NCBI RefSeq assembly: GCF_000285495.1
Contig: NZ_HE610979.1
Span: 12,295-76,294, forward strand
Length of the DNA: 64,000 nt
Source of the DNA: Oceanobacillus massiliensis str. N'diop
GTDB lineage: Bacteria > Bacillota > Bacilli > Bacillales > Amphibacillaceae
Direction: 5' to 3'
Position numbers and translations under genes: made by a program
Part shown: positions 8,295-17,718 of the stretch, piece after piece
How positions within the stretch are numbered: position 1 is the stretch's first letter
How the letters are laid out: each line of letters begins with the position of its first letter
Notes under the pieces: model-generated
Database searches by the model: none
Told to the model about the DNA's origin: nothing
Seen by the model: only the letters and a program-made list of their open reading frames with translations

Positions 8295-8996
8295 TCATTT
8301 TACGTTCACAGTCGTCACTTTCCTTAGTAATAGAAATGAAATCCCATAGACAACCAATCCCACACCAAATATTTGGGCAATAAAGGCCATATCCAAGCCC
8401 TTAAATAGATTTATAATGAAATCTATTAACCAGCCTTGTGCAATTCCAAGAAGCAATCCTACAGTTAATAACCCGATGACAATCCCTGCTCCGAGCATTC
8501 CGCTCTTGTAAAACAGAAGTCCGATTATAAACATGAATGAAAGCAGAAAGAACATAATTGCCGTATCTATCAGTACTCTGTTTAGCCAATTATCTGTTAT
8601 AAATTGCGCTAGGTGGATGAATTGGAATGTATGAATGCCTGCAATATCTGCAAAAATCAGCGTAATGGTCTGCAGCGTACTAGCAATCACAGCTTTCACA
8701 ATTGCTATCCCAAGGAATAGGATGCCAATACTGATAAACAGATTTTTCCTAACAGCACCCATCTTTAGTGAAAAAGGGATACTCTCCTTAACTGTTATAA
8801 AACCCAAAATTGCACAATAGACATAGACTGGAAAGGATAACCCAAAAAAGAATCCTCCCTCATCAAAACGTAATAAAAAGTATCCAATTGCCAATGATAG
8901 AATGAGAATACCCAATAAAATACTCCAAAAAATCTTTAAGGAACGCTGTATATCGGTAATATAGAAATAAAGTAATCCTTTAATTTGTCTGCCCAT
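8295..8996 (-). CDS. ABC transporter membrane subunit (GntR-ABC cassette)
   Basis: 233 residues, almost wholly hydrophobic with six predicted spans (for example WSILLGILILSLAIGYFLL, FFFGLSFPVYVYCAILGF, MFFLLSFMFIIGLLF). Six bases downstream of the ATPase gene on the same strand, so it is very probably its membrane partner, as in YtrABC-type exporters. No substrate can be read from the sequence. Bacillus relatives of such cassettes respond to cell-envelope antibiotics; that is only analogy here. Confidence 0.8.
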   Translation of the reverse strand: MGRQIKGLLYFYITDIQRSLKIFWSILLGILILSLAIGYFLLRFDEGGFFFGLSFPVYVYCAILGFITVKESIPFSLKMGAVRKNLFISIGILFLGIAIVKAVIASTLQTITLIFADIAGIHTFQFIHLAQFITDNWLNRVLIDTAIMFFLLSFMFIIGLLFYKSGMLGAGIVIGLLTVGLLLGIAQGWLIDFIINLFKGLDMAFIAQIFGVGLVVYGISFLLLRKVTTVNVK

Positions 8997-9002
8997 TCTG
9001 TT

Positions 9003-9860
9003 TTAGGCCCCCTTCTTTCTTTCGGTCAAATAAATCATCAATTCCTGAATCGGCACCCCTTCAGCTGCTAATCCATACATCCTCGCTTCCTCTGCAGTCC
9101 CATATACATATGCAGACATATTACCGGCAAATTGCTTCTTTTCGATTACTTCTTTGCCAGTAAGGAATGCTTCCACTTCTTCTTTAGTGCCAGACACCGC
9201 TATCGTATTTGCCCTTAATATTTCTGCTTCTTCCTGTAAAACCAGTCTCCCTTCCCGCAATATCAGTATCTCTTCGAACAAAAGACTAACTTCATCAATC
9301 AAATGTGTAGAAAAGATTATGGTGCGTTGTTCTTTCTGATACTCTTCCAGCATAATTTCATAAAATCTCTTTCTCGATGGTGCATCAAGTCCAATATATG
9401 GTTCATCAAAAATCGTAATGGGTGCCTTGCTTGCCAATCCTACAGTGATTCCAAGTGCAGATTCCATTCCTTTTGAAAGGGTTTTAATTTTCGAATCCAT
9501 TTGCAGGTTATATTCTTTTATTAGCTCTTCTGCTAGAGATTGATCCCAATTAGGATAAAAAAATGAATAGATTTTTAGCACATGTCTCACTTTTAAATCT
9601 CTCTTGAAATTATGCCCCTCTTTAATCAGGCAAATGGATTCCGTTAAGCGCTGGTTATCAAAAGGATTTTCGCTATCGATTAGTATTTCTCCTCCGCTGG
9701 CCAGAATCTGCCCTGACAGAATATCCATAAACGTCGTCTTTCCTGCACCGTTTCTGCCAAGCAATCCGTAAATCTTCGGACCATCCAATGTAAAACTGAT
9801 GTCATTCAGGGCATGATGTTCCTTGTAGTTTTTAGACAGGTTTTTCACTTCAATCTTCAT
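9003..9860 (-). CDS. ABC transporter ATP-binding protein, YtrB-like
   Basis: 285 residues. Walker A GRNGAGKTT near residue 36, a signature loop LSKGMESALG near 136 (the degenerate SKGM form typical of this exporter group), Walker B ITIFDEP, and switch His in STHLIDE. The C-terminal 80 residues (EEVEAFLTGKEVIEKKQ...) form the extra regulatory domain seen in YtrB and BcrA-type ATPases. Start overlaps the stop of the GntR gene by four bases (ATGA type), showing an operon GntR-ATPase-permease. Confidence 0.92.
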   Translation of the reverse strand: MKIEVKNLSKNYKEHHALNDISFTLDGPKIYGLLGRNGAGKTTFMDILSGQILASGGEILIDSENPFDNQRLTESICLIKEGHNFKRDLKVRHVLKIYSFFYPNWDQSLAEELIKEYNLQMDSKIKTLSKGMESALGITVGLASKAPITIFDEPYIGLDAPSRKRFYEIMLEEYQKEQRTIIFSTHLIDEVSLLFEEILILREGRLVLQEEAEILRANTIAVSGTKEEVEAFLTGKEVIEKKQFAGNMSAYVYGTAEEARMYGLAAEGVPIQELMIYLTERKKGA

Positions 9861-10225
9861 TCTTCGTTCCCCCTCTTTATCATTTCCAATAATTCATCGG
9901 CACTGATTTCTAGTTTTTTTGCTTCACTTATCAGTGGGAGCATATAATTTTCATAAAATGTCTTCTTTCTCTTTTCAACCAGAATTTCCTTTGCTTTTTC
10001 AGTTACAAACATACCAACACCTCTTTTTTTTAAAAGGATTTCTTCAGCAACCAGTTCATTGATTCCTTTAGCAGCTGTGGCTGGATTTATATTGTAAAAC
10101 GCAGCAAATTCATTAGTGGACGGAACTCTTTCTCCTGGCTTTATGCTTCCATCGATGATTGAATCTTCTAGTTGTTCTTTTATCTGAAGGAATATTGGCC
10201 GGTTATCATCTAATAAATTCTTCAT
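9857..10225 (-). CDS. GntR-family regulator, YtrA type
   Basis: 122 residues: winged helix with PIFLQIKEQLEDSIIDGSIKPGERVPSTNEFAAFYNINPATAAKGINEL, wing LLKKRGVGMFV, and a short helical tail. First gene of the three-gene ABC cassette, presumed autorepressor acting on the inverted repeat at 10243-10269. It is a second, different YtrA-type regulator within 3.5 kb of the first, and its operator has an unrelated sequence. Confidence 0.91.
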   Translation of the reverse strand: MKNLLDDNRPIFLQIKEQLEDSIIDGSIKPGERVPSTNEFAAFYNINPATAAKGINELVAEEILLKKRGVGMFVTEKAKEILVEKRKKTFYENYMLPLISEAKKLEISADELLEMIKRGNEE

Positions 10226-10242
10226 GTTTATCCCTTCCTTGA

Positions 10243-10294
10243 TTGGTTAATTACTTATGTAACTACCAATATAACCATTCGTTTGATTTGTCAA
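10243..10294 (-). promoter_or_regulatory. Promoter and inverted-repeat operator of the GntR-ABC operon
   Basis: On the minus strand a perfect TTGACA (10294-10289) is followed 17 bases later by TATTGG, or 15 bases later by TATATT. The region just downstream (10243-10269) is an inverted repeat, TTGGT-N2-TTAC against GTAA-N2-ACCAA, placed to block transcription. Confidence 0.7.
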
Positions 10295-10341
10295 TCATTT
10301 CTTTAATTTACTTCTTCACCCGCTGAACCCAAAAAACGAAA

Positions 10342-10367
10342 ATGGCATACATCAAGATGTATGCCAT
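10342..10367 (-). terminator. Terminator of the metallo-beta-lactamase-fold gene
   Basis: A perfect 12-bp stem (ATGGCATACATC) with a 2-base centre. On the minus strand it is followed by TTTTCGTTTTTT. Confidence 0.75.
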
Positions 10368-10444
10368 ACGCATTAATACGAAAAGTCTTTACTGCTTAAA
10401 CAAAAGTCAATCTTCGCCTAGTATGCAACTTCATCACGTATATG

Positions 10445-11314
10445 TTATCCAGCTGATTCGATCAGCTTATTAACAGGATTCTTTTCCGGTATGATGATAT
10501 AATCCGTACCATCCGTATTTATCACTACATTTCCCACTGCGGCGGTAGAGTAGATCATGGAATGGACCCTATATAAATTTTCAATGACACGGTTCACGGG
10601 ATGTCCATAATCATTCTCTTTACTGTATGTCAGAATGGCTACTTCAGGCTGAACTCCCTGCAGGAACTCAAGGGATGAACTCGTTTTCGAACCATGATGT
10701 GCCACTTTAATAATCTCAGCCTTGACATTATAGTCATGAAGGAACTCTTTTTCCTGCTCCTGCTCCACATCGCTCATTAATAATAGATCCACTTCCCCAT
10801 AAGTGATTTTAAGGACAATAGAGGATTCATTGTTATTCTTTAACCTTTCAAAGGCATTCCAAACTTCCATCTTCATCATCGGATCTATTTCAATTAATGT
10901 ATCTTTTTCGGCAATTCTTACTGGAATGCTTTGTTTCCTGACTTCATTTATATACGCGGCAAAGGTTTTGGTCGGATGCAGTTTGCCAGTATCGAGAATC
11001 TCTTTGACCTCGATATGCTTCATTACTTCAGGAAGACCTCCAATATGGTCCATATCCGGGTGTGTGGCGACAACCAGGTCAAGCTTTTTGATATTTTGCT
11101 TTTTCAAATAGGAGACAATTTCGTCTCCTGCACCCGGTGGGCCACCATCAACAAGAATTGTCCTGTTCATTGGAGTACGAATGAACATACTGTCTCCCTG
11201 CCCTACATCAATAAAGTGAATCTCCATTTCCGGAGCAGCTTCTCCGTTAGTTTCAGATGGATATGCTAATTGACATAAATTTAGAATGATGATAAATGCA
11301 ATCCATTTTTTCAT
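10445..11314 (-). CDS. Exported ComEC-like metallo-beta-lactamase-fold hydrolase
   Basis: 289 residues from the ATG at 11314 (AGAGG nine bases upstream; the ATG at 11323 abuts that site). An N-terminal signal segment KKWIAFIIILNLCQLAYPS is followed by MEIHFIDVGQGDSMFI, metal ligands HPDMDHIGG near residue 85 and AHHGSKTSS near residue 206, and SDVEQEQE between. These match the extracellular C-terminal domain of the competence protein ComEC, here as a free protein. A secreted or surface-bound phosphodiesterase/nuclease-type activity is likely; the substrate is inferred only. It is a single gene with its own terminator. Confidence 0.85.
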   Translation of the reverse strand: MKKWIAFIIILNLCQLAYPSETNGEAAPEMEIHFIDVGQGDSMFIRTPMNRTILVDGGPPGAGDEIVSYLKKQNIKKLDLVVATHPDMDHIGGLPEVMKHIEVKEILDTGKLHPTKTFAAYINEVRKQSIPVRIAEKDTLIEIDPMMKMEVWNAFERLKNNNESSIVLKITYGEVDLLLMSDVEQEQEKEFLHDYNVKAEIIKVAHHGSKTSSSLEFLQGVQPEVAILTYSKENDYGHPVNRVIENLYRVHSMIYSTAAVGNVVINTDGTDYIIIPEKNPVNKLIESAG

Positions 11315-11424
11315 TAGAAACATCCTCTTCTTCATTTGCCTTTAGTTTCTCACGGAGAACCAATTGTTATTAGAGGAACTTCGATATTATTTCTTGCTAA
11401 CCACTTAAAACACAATAAAAATAG

Positions 11425-11462
11425 AAAAAAGTCCGCTGAATCGGATTCAGCGGACTTTTTTC
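11425..11462. terminator. Bidirectional terminator downstream of clpE
   Basis: GTCCGCTGAATC and its exact complement with a 1-nt centre (11431-11455), flanked by AAAAAA and TTTTTT, so it can end transcription from either side. Confidence 0.9.
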
Positions 11463-11495
11463 TAATATATTTAATTGGACTCTTTCACAATCTTT

Positions 11496-13637
11496 TTACC
11501 GAACAGCCTTAACTAAAATCTCGTCATCAATAACATCCACTTGTACTTGCTGAACTTCTTCCTCTTCAAGTATCAAATCGGTCAATGGATCCTCGATCTT
11601 CTCCTGGATGACTCGGCGCAGTGGTCTTGCACCGAATCGTACATCATAGCCAAGTTTGACGAGTTGACGTTTTGCCGTATCCGTAATGGTTATGGCTATG
11701 TCATTTTCTTTAATGGCAGCTTCCAATTCACCAAGCATCAGGTCAATGATTTGCATGAGGTGATCTTCTGAAAGCTCATTGAAGTTGACAATCGCATCAA
11801 ATCGGTTTAAAAATTCCGGCTTAAAGTAATCACTTAGATTCTCAAGGGTGGATACCGCCTCATGAGCATTGCTGTTAAAACCGACATTTACTGATTTCAC
11901 ACCAGTTCCGGCATTGCTTGTCATGATAATCACTGTTTCTTTAAAGCTTACTTTTCGGCCATGCGAGTCAGTCAAATGCCCATCTTCCATAATTTGCAGG
12001 AACATATTCTGAACATCGGGATGTGCCTTTTCAATCTCGTCCAGCAGCAGGATGGAGTATGGATTTCTGCGGACGCGTTCCGTTAATTGTCCAGCTTCTT
12101 CATGTCCTACATATCCTGGAGGGGAACCAATAATTTTAGACACGGCATGTTTCTCCATATACTCACTCATATCAAGTCGAATCATATTTTCCCTTGTACC
12201 GAACAGTTCTTCCGCCAATACTTTTGTCAATTCGGTTTTACCTACACCAGTCGGTCCAACGAATAGGAAGGAACCAATCGGACGATGCTTTGATTTCAAT
12301 CCTGCACGACTGCGGCGGATTGCTTTAGCTACCTTGTTAACAGCTTCATCCTGTCCAATAACTTGTTTACGCAAATTATCACTAAGATTTTTCATCTTTT
12401 CCTGTTCATCAGACTGCATTTTGGTTACAGGAATTCCTGTTTTCTCCTCGACAACAAGTTGAATGTCAGAGATATCGACATCTAACGTTTTTTCTCCGTC
12501 AACCACTTTTTCCAATTGCTTTTGCAATTGTATTTCTTGATAGCGGAGGTTTGCAGCCTGTTCATAATCTTCCCGGTCTGCCGCTTCCTGCTTCTCTTTC
12601 ACTACATCATCCAAGCGTTGTTTAAGAGTCTTGGAATCCTTTTGTGCGTTGGCAAGGTTAAGTCTCGATCCAACCTCATCCATTAGGTCGATTGCTTTAT
12701 CGGGCAGGAATCGATCTTGGATATAACGGCTTGATAATGTGACAAAAGCACGGATTGCCTCATCGGAATAGCGAACCTCATGGAATCTTTCATAGCGGTC
12801 TTTAATACCATCCAGAATCTGTACTGCATCCTCCACAGACGGTTCATTGACAATGATTGGCTGTAAACGCCGTTCCAGTGCAGCATCCTTTTCAATTTGA
12901 CGATATTCCTTAAGCGTTGTCGCCCCGATCAATTGTAATTCTCCTCTTGCAAGTGCAGGCTTCAAAATATTCCCTGCATCCATCTGTGAGCTTTCAGCAG
13001 TTCCGGCACCGACCATAAGGTGAATCTCATCAATAAACAGGATCACATTCTCACGGGATTGCAATTCCTCAATCAGTTTTTTCATTCGGTCCTCAAATTG
13101 ACCACGAATACCCGTATTGGCAACTAGTGATGGAACATCAAGCAAATATATCTCTTTATTAAGTAATTTTACAGGTACATTGCCTTCCACAATTTTAACT
13201 GCCAGTCCTTCTGCAATTGCTGTTTTACCTACACCTGGTTCTCCAATCAGAACCGGGTTATTCTTATTTCTTCTATTTAATGTTTCAATTACGCGTTTTA
13301 TTTCTTTGGCACGGCCAATTACTGGATCAATATCCCCCGATCTTGCTGCATCGGTAACATTTTTCGCCAATTGATCAATCAGGCCATTCCGTTTATTTGT
13401 TTTCTGTTTTGTTTTTGTTCCCATATTGCTTCCTCCATTACCTTGGAAAAAGCTATTTGCAAATGCATCATTAAAGTTTCCATATGGAGTATTAGAGAAA
13501 AAGTCATTTGAATTCATCATTTTATCCTGAAGTTCCTGGAAACAATCATTGCAAATATGCATTTCCATTTTCTGATTGTTGATTTGCATTTGTGCATTTA
13601 TGCTAGCTTGGTTAACACCACACTGTTGACATTGCAT
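11496..13637 (-). CDS. clpE: ATP-dependent Clp protease ATP-binding subunit ClpE
   Basis: 713 residues from the ATG at 13637, with GGAGG eight bases upstream. N-terminal zinc finger CQQCGV...CNDC (ClpE-specific), AAA+ module 1 with Walker A GEPGVGKT, Walker B LFIDEIH, a UVR-type coiled middle domain (LRYQEIQLQKQLEK), then AAA+ module 2 with GPTGVGKT, LLLDEIEKAHPDVQN, and GFNSN. HSP100 unfoldase working with ClpP on misfolded proteins after heat or disulfide stress. Two CtsR boxes overlap its promoter, as expected for clpE. Confidence 0.97.
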   Translation of the reverse strand: MQCQQCGVNQASINAQMQINNQKMEMHICNDCFQELQDKMMNSNDFFSNTPYGNFNDAFANSFFQGNGGSNMGTKTKQKTNKRNGLIDQLAKNVTDAARSGDIDPVIGRAKEIKRVIETLNRRNKNNPVLIGEPGVGKTAIAEGLAVKIVEGNVPVKLLNKEIYLLDVPSLVANTGIRGQFEDRMKKLIEELQSRENVILFIDEIHLMVGAGTAESSQMDAGNILKPALARGELQLIGATTLKEYRQIEKDAALERRLQPIIVNEPSVEDAVQILDGIKDRYERFHEVRYSDEAIRAFVTLSSRYIQDRFLPDKAIDLMDEVGSRLNLANAQKDSKTLKQRLDDVVKEKQEAADREDYEQAANLRYQEIQLQKQLEKVVDGEKTLDVDISDIQLVVEEKTGIPVTKMQSDEQEKMKNLSDNLRKQVIGQDEAVNKVAKAIRRSRAGLKSKHRPIGSFLFVGPTGVGKTELTKVLAEELFGTRENMIRLDMSEYMEKHAVSKIIGSPPGYVGHEEAGQLTERVRRNPYSILLLDEIEKAHPDVQNMFLQIMEDGHLTDSHGRKVSFKETVIIMTSNAGTGVKSVNVGFNSNAHEAVSTLENLSDYFKPEFLNRFDAIVNFNELSEDHLMQIIDLMLGELEAAIKENDIAITITDTAKRQLVKLGYDVRFGARPLRRVIQEKIEDPLTDLILEEEEVQQVQVDVIDDEILVKAVR

Positions 13638-13679
13638 TTCCCATTCCTCCTTGGTTTTTATCAATCTATATTAATCAAA

Positions 13680-13739
13680 TTTGACTTTGACTATCTTTGA
13701 CCTTGATTTCATTATACTCTGACCTTTTTTGACTTTCAA
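13680..13739 (-). promoter_or_regulatory. clpE promoter with two CtsR operators
   Basis: On the minus strand TTGAAA (13739-13734), 17-bp spacer, TATAAT (13716-13711). CtsR heptad repeats: AGTCAAAAAAGGTCAGA (13734-13718, within the promoter) and GGTCAAAGATAGTCAAA (13702-13686, just downstream), followed by an extra overlapping half-site GTCAAA to 13680. This fits the CtsR consensus RGTCAAA-N3-RGTCAAA and predicts heat-shock repression. Confidence 0.92.
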
Positions 13740-13825
13740 GTATTTTGTTTTTCTTTTTTATTTACCAATAGCAAAAGGACTGCCGTCAGTGATGAAGACA
13801 ATCCCTTGTTTGTTATATACCTTCC

Positions 13826-14614
13826 TTATAGACCAATTAAACCATCAGGAAGTAAATCTTTAATAATCAGGTCATCTAAGCTTTTAAACGTGTATCCCTG
13901 TTTTTTCAGTTCCTGGATAATTTGCTCTAAGGCTTCTGCATTATCGGAAGAGACAGCATGCAGAAGCACAATTGCTCCCGGATGCACCTGTGCCATGATT
14001 TGATCAATGGCATATTGCGGACCCTTTTGCTCACTCACATTCCAGTCTTGAAAAGCAAGTGACCAGAATACATGAATAAGCCCAAGTTCATTCGTCCATT
14101 TTAATGTATTATCATTAAATACCCCTCGTGGCGGTCGCAGAAGCTTTATATCCTTCTGGTCACTTACTTCTGCAACTGCCTCTTCCAATGTTTCCAATTC
14201 CTTTTTGATGGCATCTTTATTGATAACAGTGAAATCCGGATGATGATAGGAATGATTTCCAATAATATGACCCTCATCAACCATCCTTTTAATCAATTCT
14301 GGAGCACTCTCCACATAATGCCCTGTCACAAAAAAAGCTGCAGGAACAGATTCCTTTTTTAGCACATCCAGAATTTCTGCTGTATATCCTTGCTCATAGC
14401 CATTATCAAAGGTAAGATAAATATTTTTTTCACCAGAATCATCTACATAGTAAGCACCGTATTTATCCAGTATTTCCTTATATTTCCCAATATCGGGAAT
14501 CTGATGTTCTGTATTCTTTTTATATCCCCAACCAAATGCACTTGTATTTGCAGGTCCCGAGAGACAAACAAAAAGGGTAAGAAAAATGATAGATGCTGCC
14601 ATAAATTTTCGCAT
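13826..14614 (-). CDS. pdaA: Polysaccharide deacetylase PdaA (muramic-delta-lactam formation)
   Basis: 262 residues with an N-terminal signal peptide (MAASIIFLTLFVCLSG). NodB-fold motifs: TFDNGYEQGYT (the Asn variant typical of PdaA, residues about 69-79), GNHSYHHPDFT (metal His residues), RPPRG, and the C-terminal LLHAVSSDN. PdaA N-deacetylates muramic acid in the spore cortex, allowing delta-lactam formation and germination. It fits with sspE in marking a spore-former. No terminator is obvious downstream. Confidence 0.94.
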   Translation of the reverse strand: MRKFMAASIIFLTLFVCLSGPANTSAFGWGYKKNTEHQIPDIGKYKEILDKYGAYYVDDSGEKNIYLTFDNGYEQGYTAEILDVLKKESVPAAFFVTGHYVESAPELIKRMVDEGHIIGNHSYHHPDFTVINKDAIKKELETLEEAVAEVSDQKDIKLLRPPRGVFNDNTLKWTNELGLIHVFWSLAFQDWNVSEQKGPQYAIDQIMAQVHPGAIVLLHAVSSDNAEALEQIIQELKKQGYTFKSLDDLIIKDLLPDGLIGL

Positions 14615-14665
14615 AACAACCCACCTGTTTTTTTCTTACCTTGTCCCTTTTTATATTAAATTATG

Positions 14666-15976
14666 CTATAGAACCATTGCAGCGATCCATCCGAAGATAA
14701 ACAATGGAATATTGAAGTGAATGAACGTTGGAACAACTGTATCCCATATATGATTATGTTTTCCATCCGCATTCAGACCGGACGTTGGACCAAGTGTACT
14801 GTCGGATGCTGGGGAACCAGCATCCCCAAGTGCCCCAGCAGTACCGATTAACGCTGCGGTAGCCATCGGCGAAAAACCAGCAGCTATACAAATAGGTACG
14901 AATAATGTAGCAATAATTGGCACTGTCCCAAAGGATGATCCAATGCCAAGTGTAACTAATAAACCAACTAATAATAGCACGAATGCAATAACTGCCTGAT
15001 TATCCCCCAAATACGAAGAGGATAATTCAACCAGGGCATCCACTGCACCCGTTTCCTGCAGCACCGTTCCGTAACCGGATGCAACAAGCATGACAAAGGC
15101 AATTGAGCCCATCATGCCAACACCTTCCGAAATGACCCTTTCCCCATTTTTAAATGGTACGACAAGGAATAGAAACATAAACAGCAAACCAGTTAAGGCG
15201 CCGAGAATAAGATTTTCGGTAAGAATCTGGACAAGCAGTGCTGCTAAAATAGAAATAATCGTAAGCAAATGCGTTTTATTGAATCTAACATTGTCTGTTG
15301 ATGGCGTCTGGATGATTGTTCCAGCACCACCAGCTCCAGGTACGGAGTCTCTATCACGGCGATACGTTATAAATATTGCTATCAATAACCCTACAACCAT
15401 ACCCAGTCCCGGAATCAGCATAGCCATTGCCGTTTCTTCGACAGTAACCGGCACGCCGCTTCCTTCCATGCCTTCAACGATAATACCGTGGAATATCAGA
15501 CCAAATCCAGCCGGAATCATTAAATATGGAGCTTTCAAGCCAAATGTCAATGAGACAGCAACCGCTCGACGGTCCATGCGCATTTGATCAAAGAGCTTCA
15601 ATAATGGCGGTATTAGAATTGGTATAAAGGCAATATGCACCGGCACTACATTTTGAGATAATGATGCAACACCTGCAATTGCCAGCAGCATCATTGTTTT
15701 CTTTCCTGTCAGCATCCGTATAAGATAGTTGACTAAAATGGTTGTGATGCCTGTATAGCTGATAGCTACGGCAAATGCCCCCAGAAGTATATAGCTTAGT
15801 GCAGTGCTGGCACCTCCCCCCATTCCGCTGACAAGCAGGTCAATTGATTCCACGAAAGATAAACCAGATATTAAACCTGCAGTCAGTCCTGCAGCAATAA
15901 TTGCTATAATTACATTTACGCGAAGTAAACTTAATATCATCATTACGAATACGGATATAATAACAATCCATTCCAT
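14666..15976 (-). CDS. NhaC/YuiF-type Na+/H+ antiporter family transporter
   Basis: 436 residues from the ATG at 15976 (GGGGGA upstream). About eleven hydrophobic spans with the family motifs QNVVPVHIAFIPILIPPLL, an internal charged loop MRMDRRAVAVSLTFGLKAPY, and the C-terminal GSSFGTVPIIA and GDAGSPASDSTLGPTSGLNADG re-entrant region. B. subtilis YuiF, a histidine-uptake candidate, is the closest type I recall; an Na+/H+ antiport or amino-acid role cannot be separated from sequence. Confidence 0.83.
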   Translation of the reverse strand: MEWIVIISVFVMMILSLLRVNVIIAIIAAGLTAGLISGLSFVESIDLLVSGMGGGASTALSYILLGAFAVAISYTGITTILVNYLIRMLTGKKTMMLLAIAGVASLSQNVVPVHIAFIPILIPPLLKLFDQMRMDRRAVAVSLTFGLKAPYLMIPAGFGLIFHGIIVEGMEGSGVPVTVEETAMAMLIPGLGMVVGLLIAIFITYRRDRDSVPGAGGAGTIIQTPSTDNVRFNKTHLLTIISILAALLVQILTENLILGALTGLLFMFLFLVVPFKNGERVISEGVGMMGSIAFVMLVASGYGTVLQETGAVDALVELSSSYLGDNQAVIAFVLLLVGLLVTLGIGSSFGTVPIIATLFVPICIAAGFSPMATAALIGTAGALGDAGSPASDSTLGPTSGLNADGKHNHIWDTVVPTFIHFNIPLFIFGWIAAMVL

Positions 15977-16069
15977 GCTAATGCTTCCCCCTATGTCTGT
16001 CTGTGATGAATAATCCTTTAACACTTTACCATAATAAAGTAACGAGATAAAAAAATCAACTCATTTATA

Positions 16070-16100
16070 AAAAAACCCTGTAAAAATTTATTTTACAGGG
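16070..16100 (-). terminator. Terminator of yfkD
   Basis: CCCTGTAAAA (16076-16085) and its exact complement (16091-16100), followed on the minus strand by TTTTTTT. Confidence 0.88.
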
Positions 16101-16106
16101 CCATTT

Positions 16107-16901
16107 CTATTTTATCTGGAAGGAGTAAGAAACATGATCCTGAATCGGTATCCAGGCTCCAATCCCTTGTTTCGTTACATTTTTGATTTCAATTGATTTC
16201 TTTGACCCTTTTAATTGAACATAGACTTCACCAAAGGTAACCTGCCCTTTCTCATTAACTGCCGAAGCGTACGCCTGTAATGTTCCATACTTTTTCGCCG
16301 GAATCGCATAGGAATTATCTTTCTTTGTATTTTTACCGATAATCGTATTATAAGATAATGGAAGCTTGGTCTTTTCCTTCGATTTAAGCAGCATCATTTT
16401 CTTTACATCATCAGGATCAGCAATCTTATTTGTCAGCGCTCCTTTTATTTCCTTTTGTTCTTGTTGAATGTAATTCATGTTTTGAGTATTATCCCCACCG
16501 ATATTATTCAGCTCATTTATATTTATCTGCTGATATTCCCAGTTTATATTGGACTCCTCTGAGTTGTAATTCAAGGCCCATCTTCCAAGATAGATCATTC
16601 CACGGTAACCAATCGAAATTGGAGATGGTTTAATCGTTGTCTCATTCAGCATCTTAATCAAATCAGGGTTTTCAATTGGCATGGATACACCGTCCAATAA
16701 CTCTTGGGTCAGTTCACTAGGTTCAATCACTTCCTGGTCTTCAGTTGAATTTGGATATGTGTTTTCTTTAGAAATATTTAAAACATGATTAGGGATTTCA
16801 ATATCATTTTCCGGCTTTTTTTCGGCCGGTATAGCAGTTGGAAAAAATAGGGACAATAAGAAAGCGGACAGTACAACAGTAGCTATTCTATTTATCTTCA
16901 T
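16107..16901 (-). CDS. yfkD: YfkD family exported protein
   Basis: 264 residues from the ATG at 16901 (AAAGGA upstream; an in-frame ATG nine bases earlier abuts the site). Signal peptide with hydrophobic core VVLSAFLLSLFF, then a mature region with PNHVLNISKENTYPNSTEDQEVIEPSELTQELL and SPISIGYRGMIYLGRWALNYNSEESNINWEYQQIN. Length and conserved segments agree with B. subtilis YfkD, a general-stress protein of unknown function. Single-gene unit with its own terminator. Confidence 0.85.
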   Translation of the reverse strand: MKINRIATVVLSAFLLSLFFPTAIPAEKKPENDIEIPNHVLNISKENTYPNSTEDQEVIEPSELTQELLDGVSMPIENPDLIKMLNETTIKPSPISIGYRGMIYLGRWALNYNSEESNINWEYQQININELNNIGGDNTQNMNYIQQEQKEIKGALTNKIADPDDVKKMMLLKSKEKTKLPLSYNTIIGKNTKKDNSYAIPAKKYGTLQAYASAVNEKGQVTFGEVYVQLKGSKKSIEIKNVTKQGIGAWIPIQDHVSYSFQIK

Positions 16902-17022
16902 GTTATCCATTCCTTTCTTTTCCCCTATTTTTTTCCGATAATGCTAAATTATACACTTTCAAAGAAAGATACTTACATTTACTCAAAGAAAAGAAAAAGG
17001 ATACTCAAAAGAGTATCCTAAA

Positions 17023-17706
17023 CTAGATAAACTTACTATATCGCTTTTCCAATCTTTCCTGTAAATATCCAATACAGATACAAATCGGCCAATAAATAAG
17101 CGCAACTAATACATACATCGTCATCGCATCGAATTCCCTGCCGGCAACAATCTGTGTTTTCTGGAAAAGCTCTGGAACTGTTATAACAGCAGCAAGTGAT
17201 GTTGCCTTCACCACGTCCATAAACACATTCGTTAAAGGCGGAAGGGCTATCCTGATCGCCTGTGGCAGAATAATGATTCGCAGTGTCTTCCAATATGGCA
17301 TATTCAATGCTCTTGCCGATTCCCATTGCCCATCGTCTACACTATTGAGGGACGACCTGTCGATTTCAGCTATATAGGCCGCACTGTTCAATCCAAATCC
17401 AAGGATGGCGGCAGTAATGGCGTTAAATTCGATACCTACAACCGGCAGACCAAAATAAAGAATAAAAAGAAATACGAGCATCGGGGTTCCCCGCATAAAG
17501 GATATATACACTCGTGTCGGCCAGCGCAACAGAATATTGCTAGAGCCTCTGGCCAGCGCAAGCAACAATCCCAGAATAAGGCCAATTCCCATTCCAGCAA
17601 CCGAAATAAGCAGTGTCATCGGAACTCCTTCTAAAATGAAAGGAAGACTCTCGATTGCCAGTTCTACATCAAATAATCCTCCAAAATCAAATCCATTTAC
17701 GTTCAT
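17023..17706 (-). CDS. Amino-acid ABC transporter permease (TcyB-like)
   Basis: 227 residues with about five membrane spans and the HisMQ-type binding-protein-dependent permease domain. The EAA-loop is present as GQWESARALNMPYWKTLRIIILPQAIRIALPP. The usual ...AEIIRGG... motif upstream reads AEIDRSSLNS, a modest divergence. It follows the binding-protein gene by 12 bases. No ATP-binding gene lies in this operon, so the ATPase must be encoded elsewhere or shared. Confidence 0.9.
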   Translation of the reverse strand: MNVNGFDFGGLFDVELAIESLPFILEGVPMTLLISVAGMGIGLILGLLLALARGSSNILLRWPTRVYISFMRGTPMLVFLFILYFGLPVVGIEFNAITAAILGFGLNSAAYIAEIDRSSLNSVDDGQWESARALNMPYWKTLRIIILPQAIRIALPPLTNVFMDVVKATSLAAVITVPELFQKTQIVAGREFDAMTMYVLVALIYWPICICIGYLQERLEKRYSKFI

Positions 17707-17718
17707 CTATTATTCCCC

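Noticed and set aside
12052-12462. 136-codon plus-strand frame inside clpE, and similar antisense frames in other genes
   Set aside because: Shadow of the ClpE reading frame on the other strand; no start signal.
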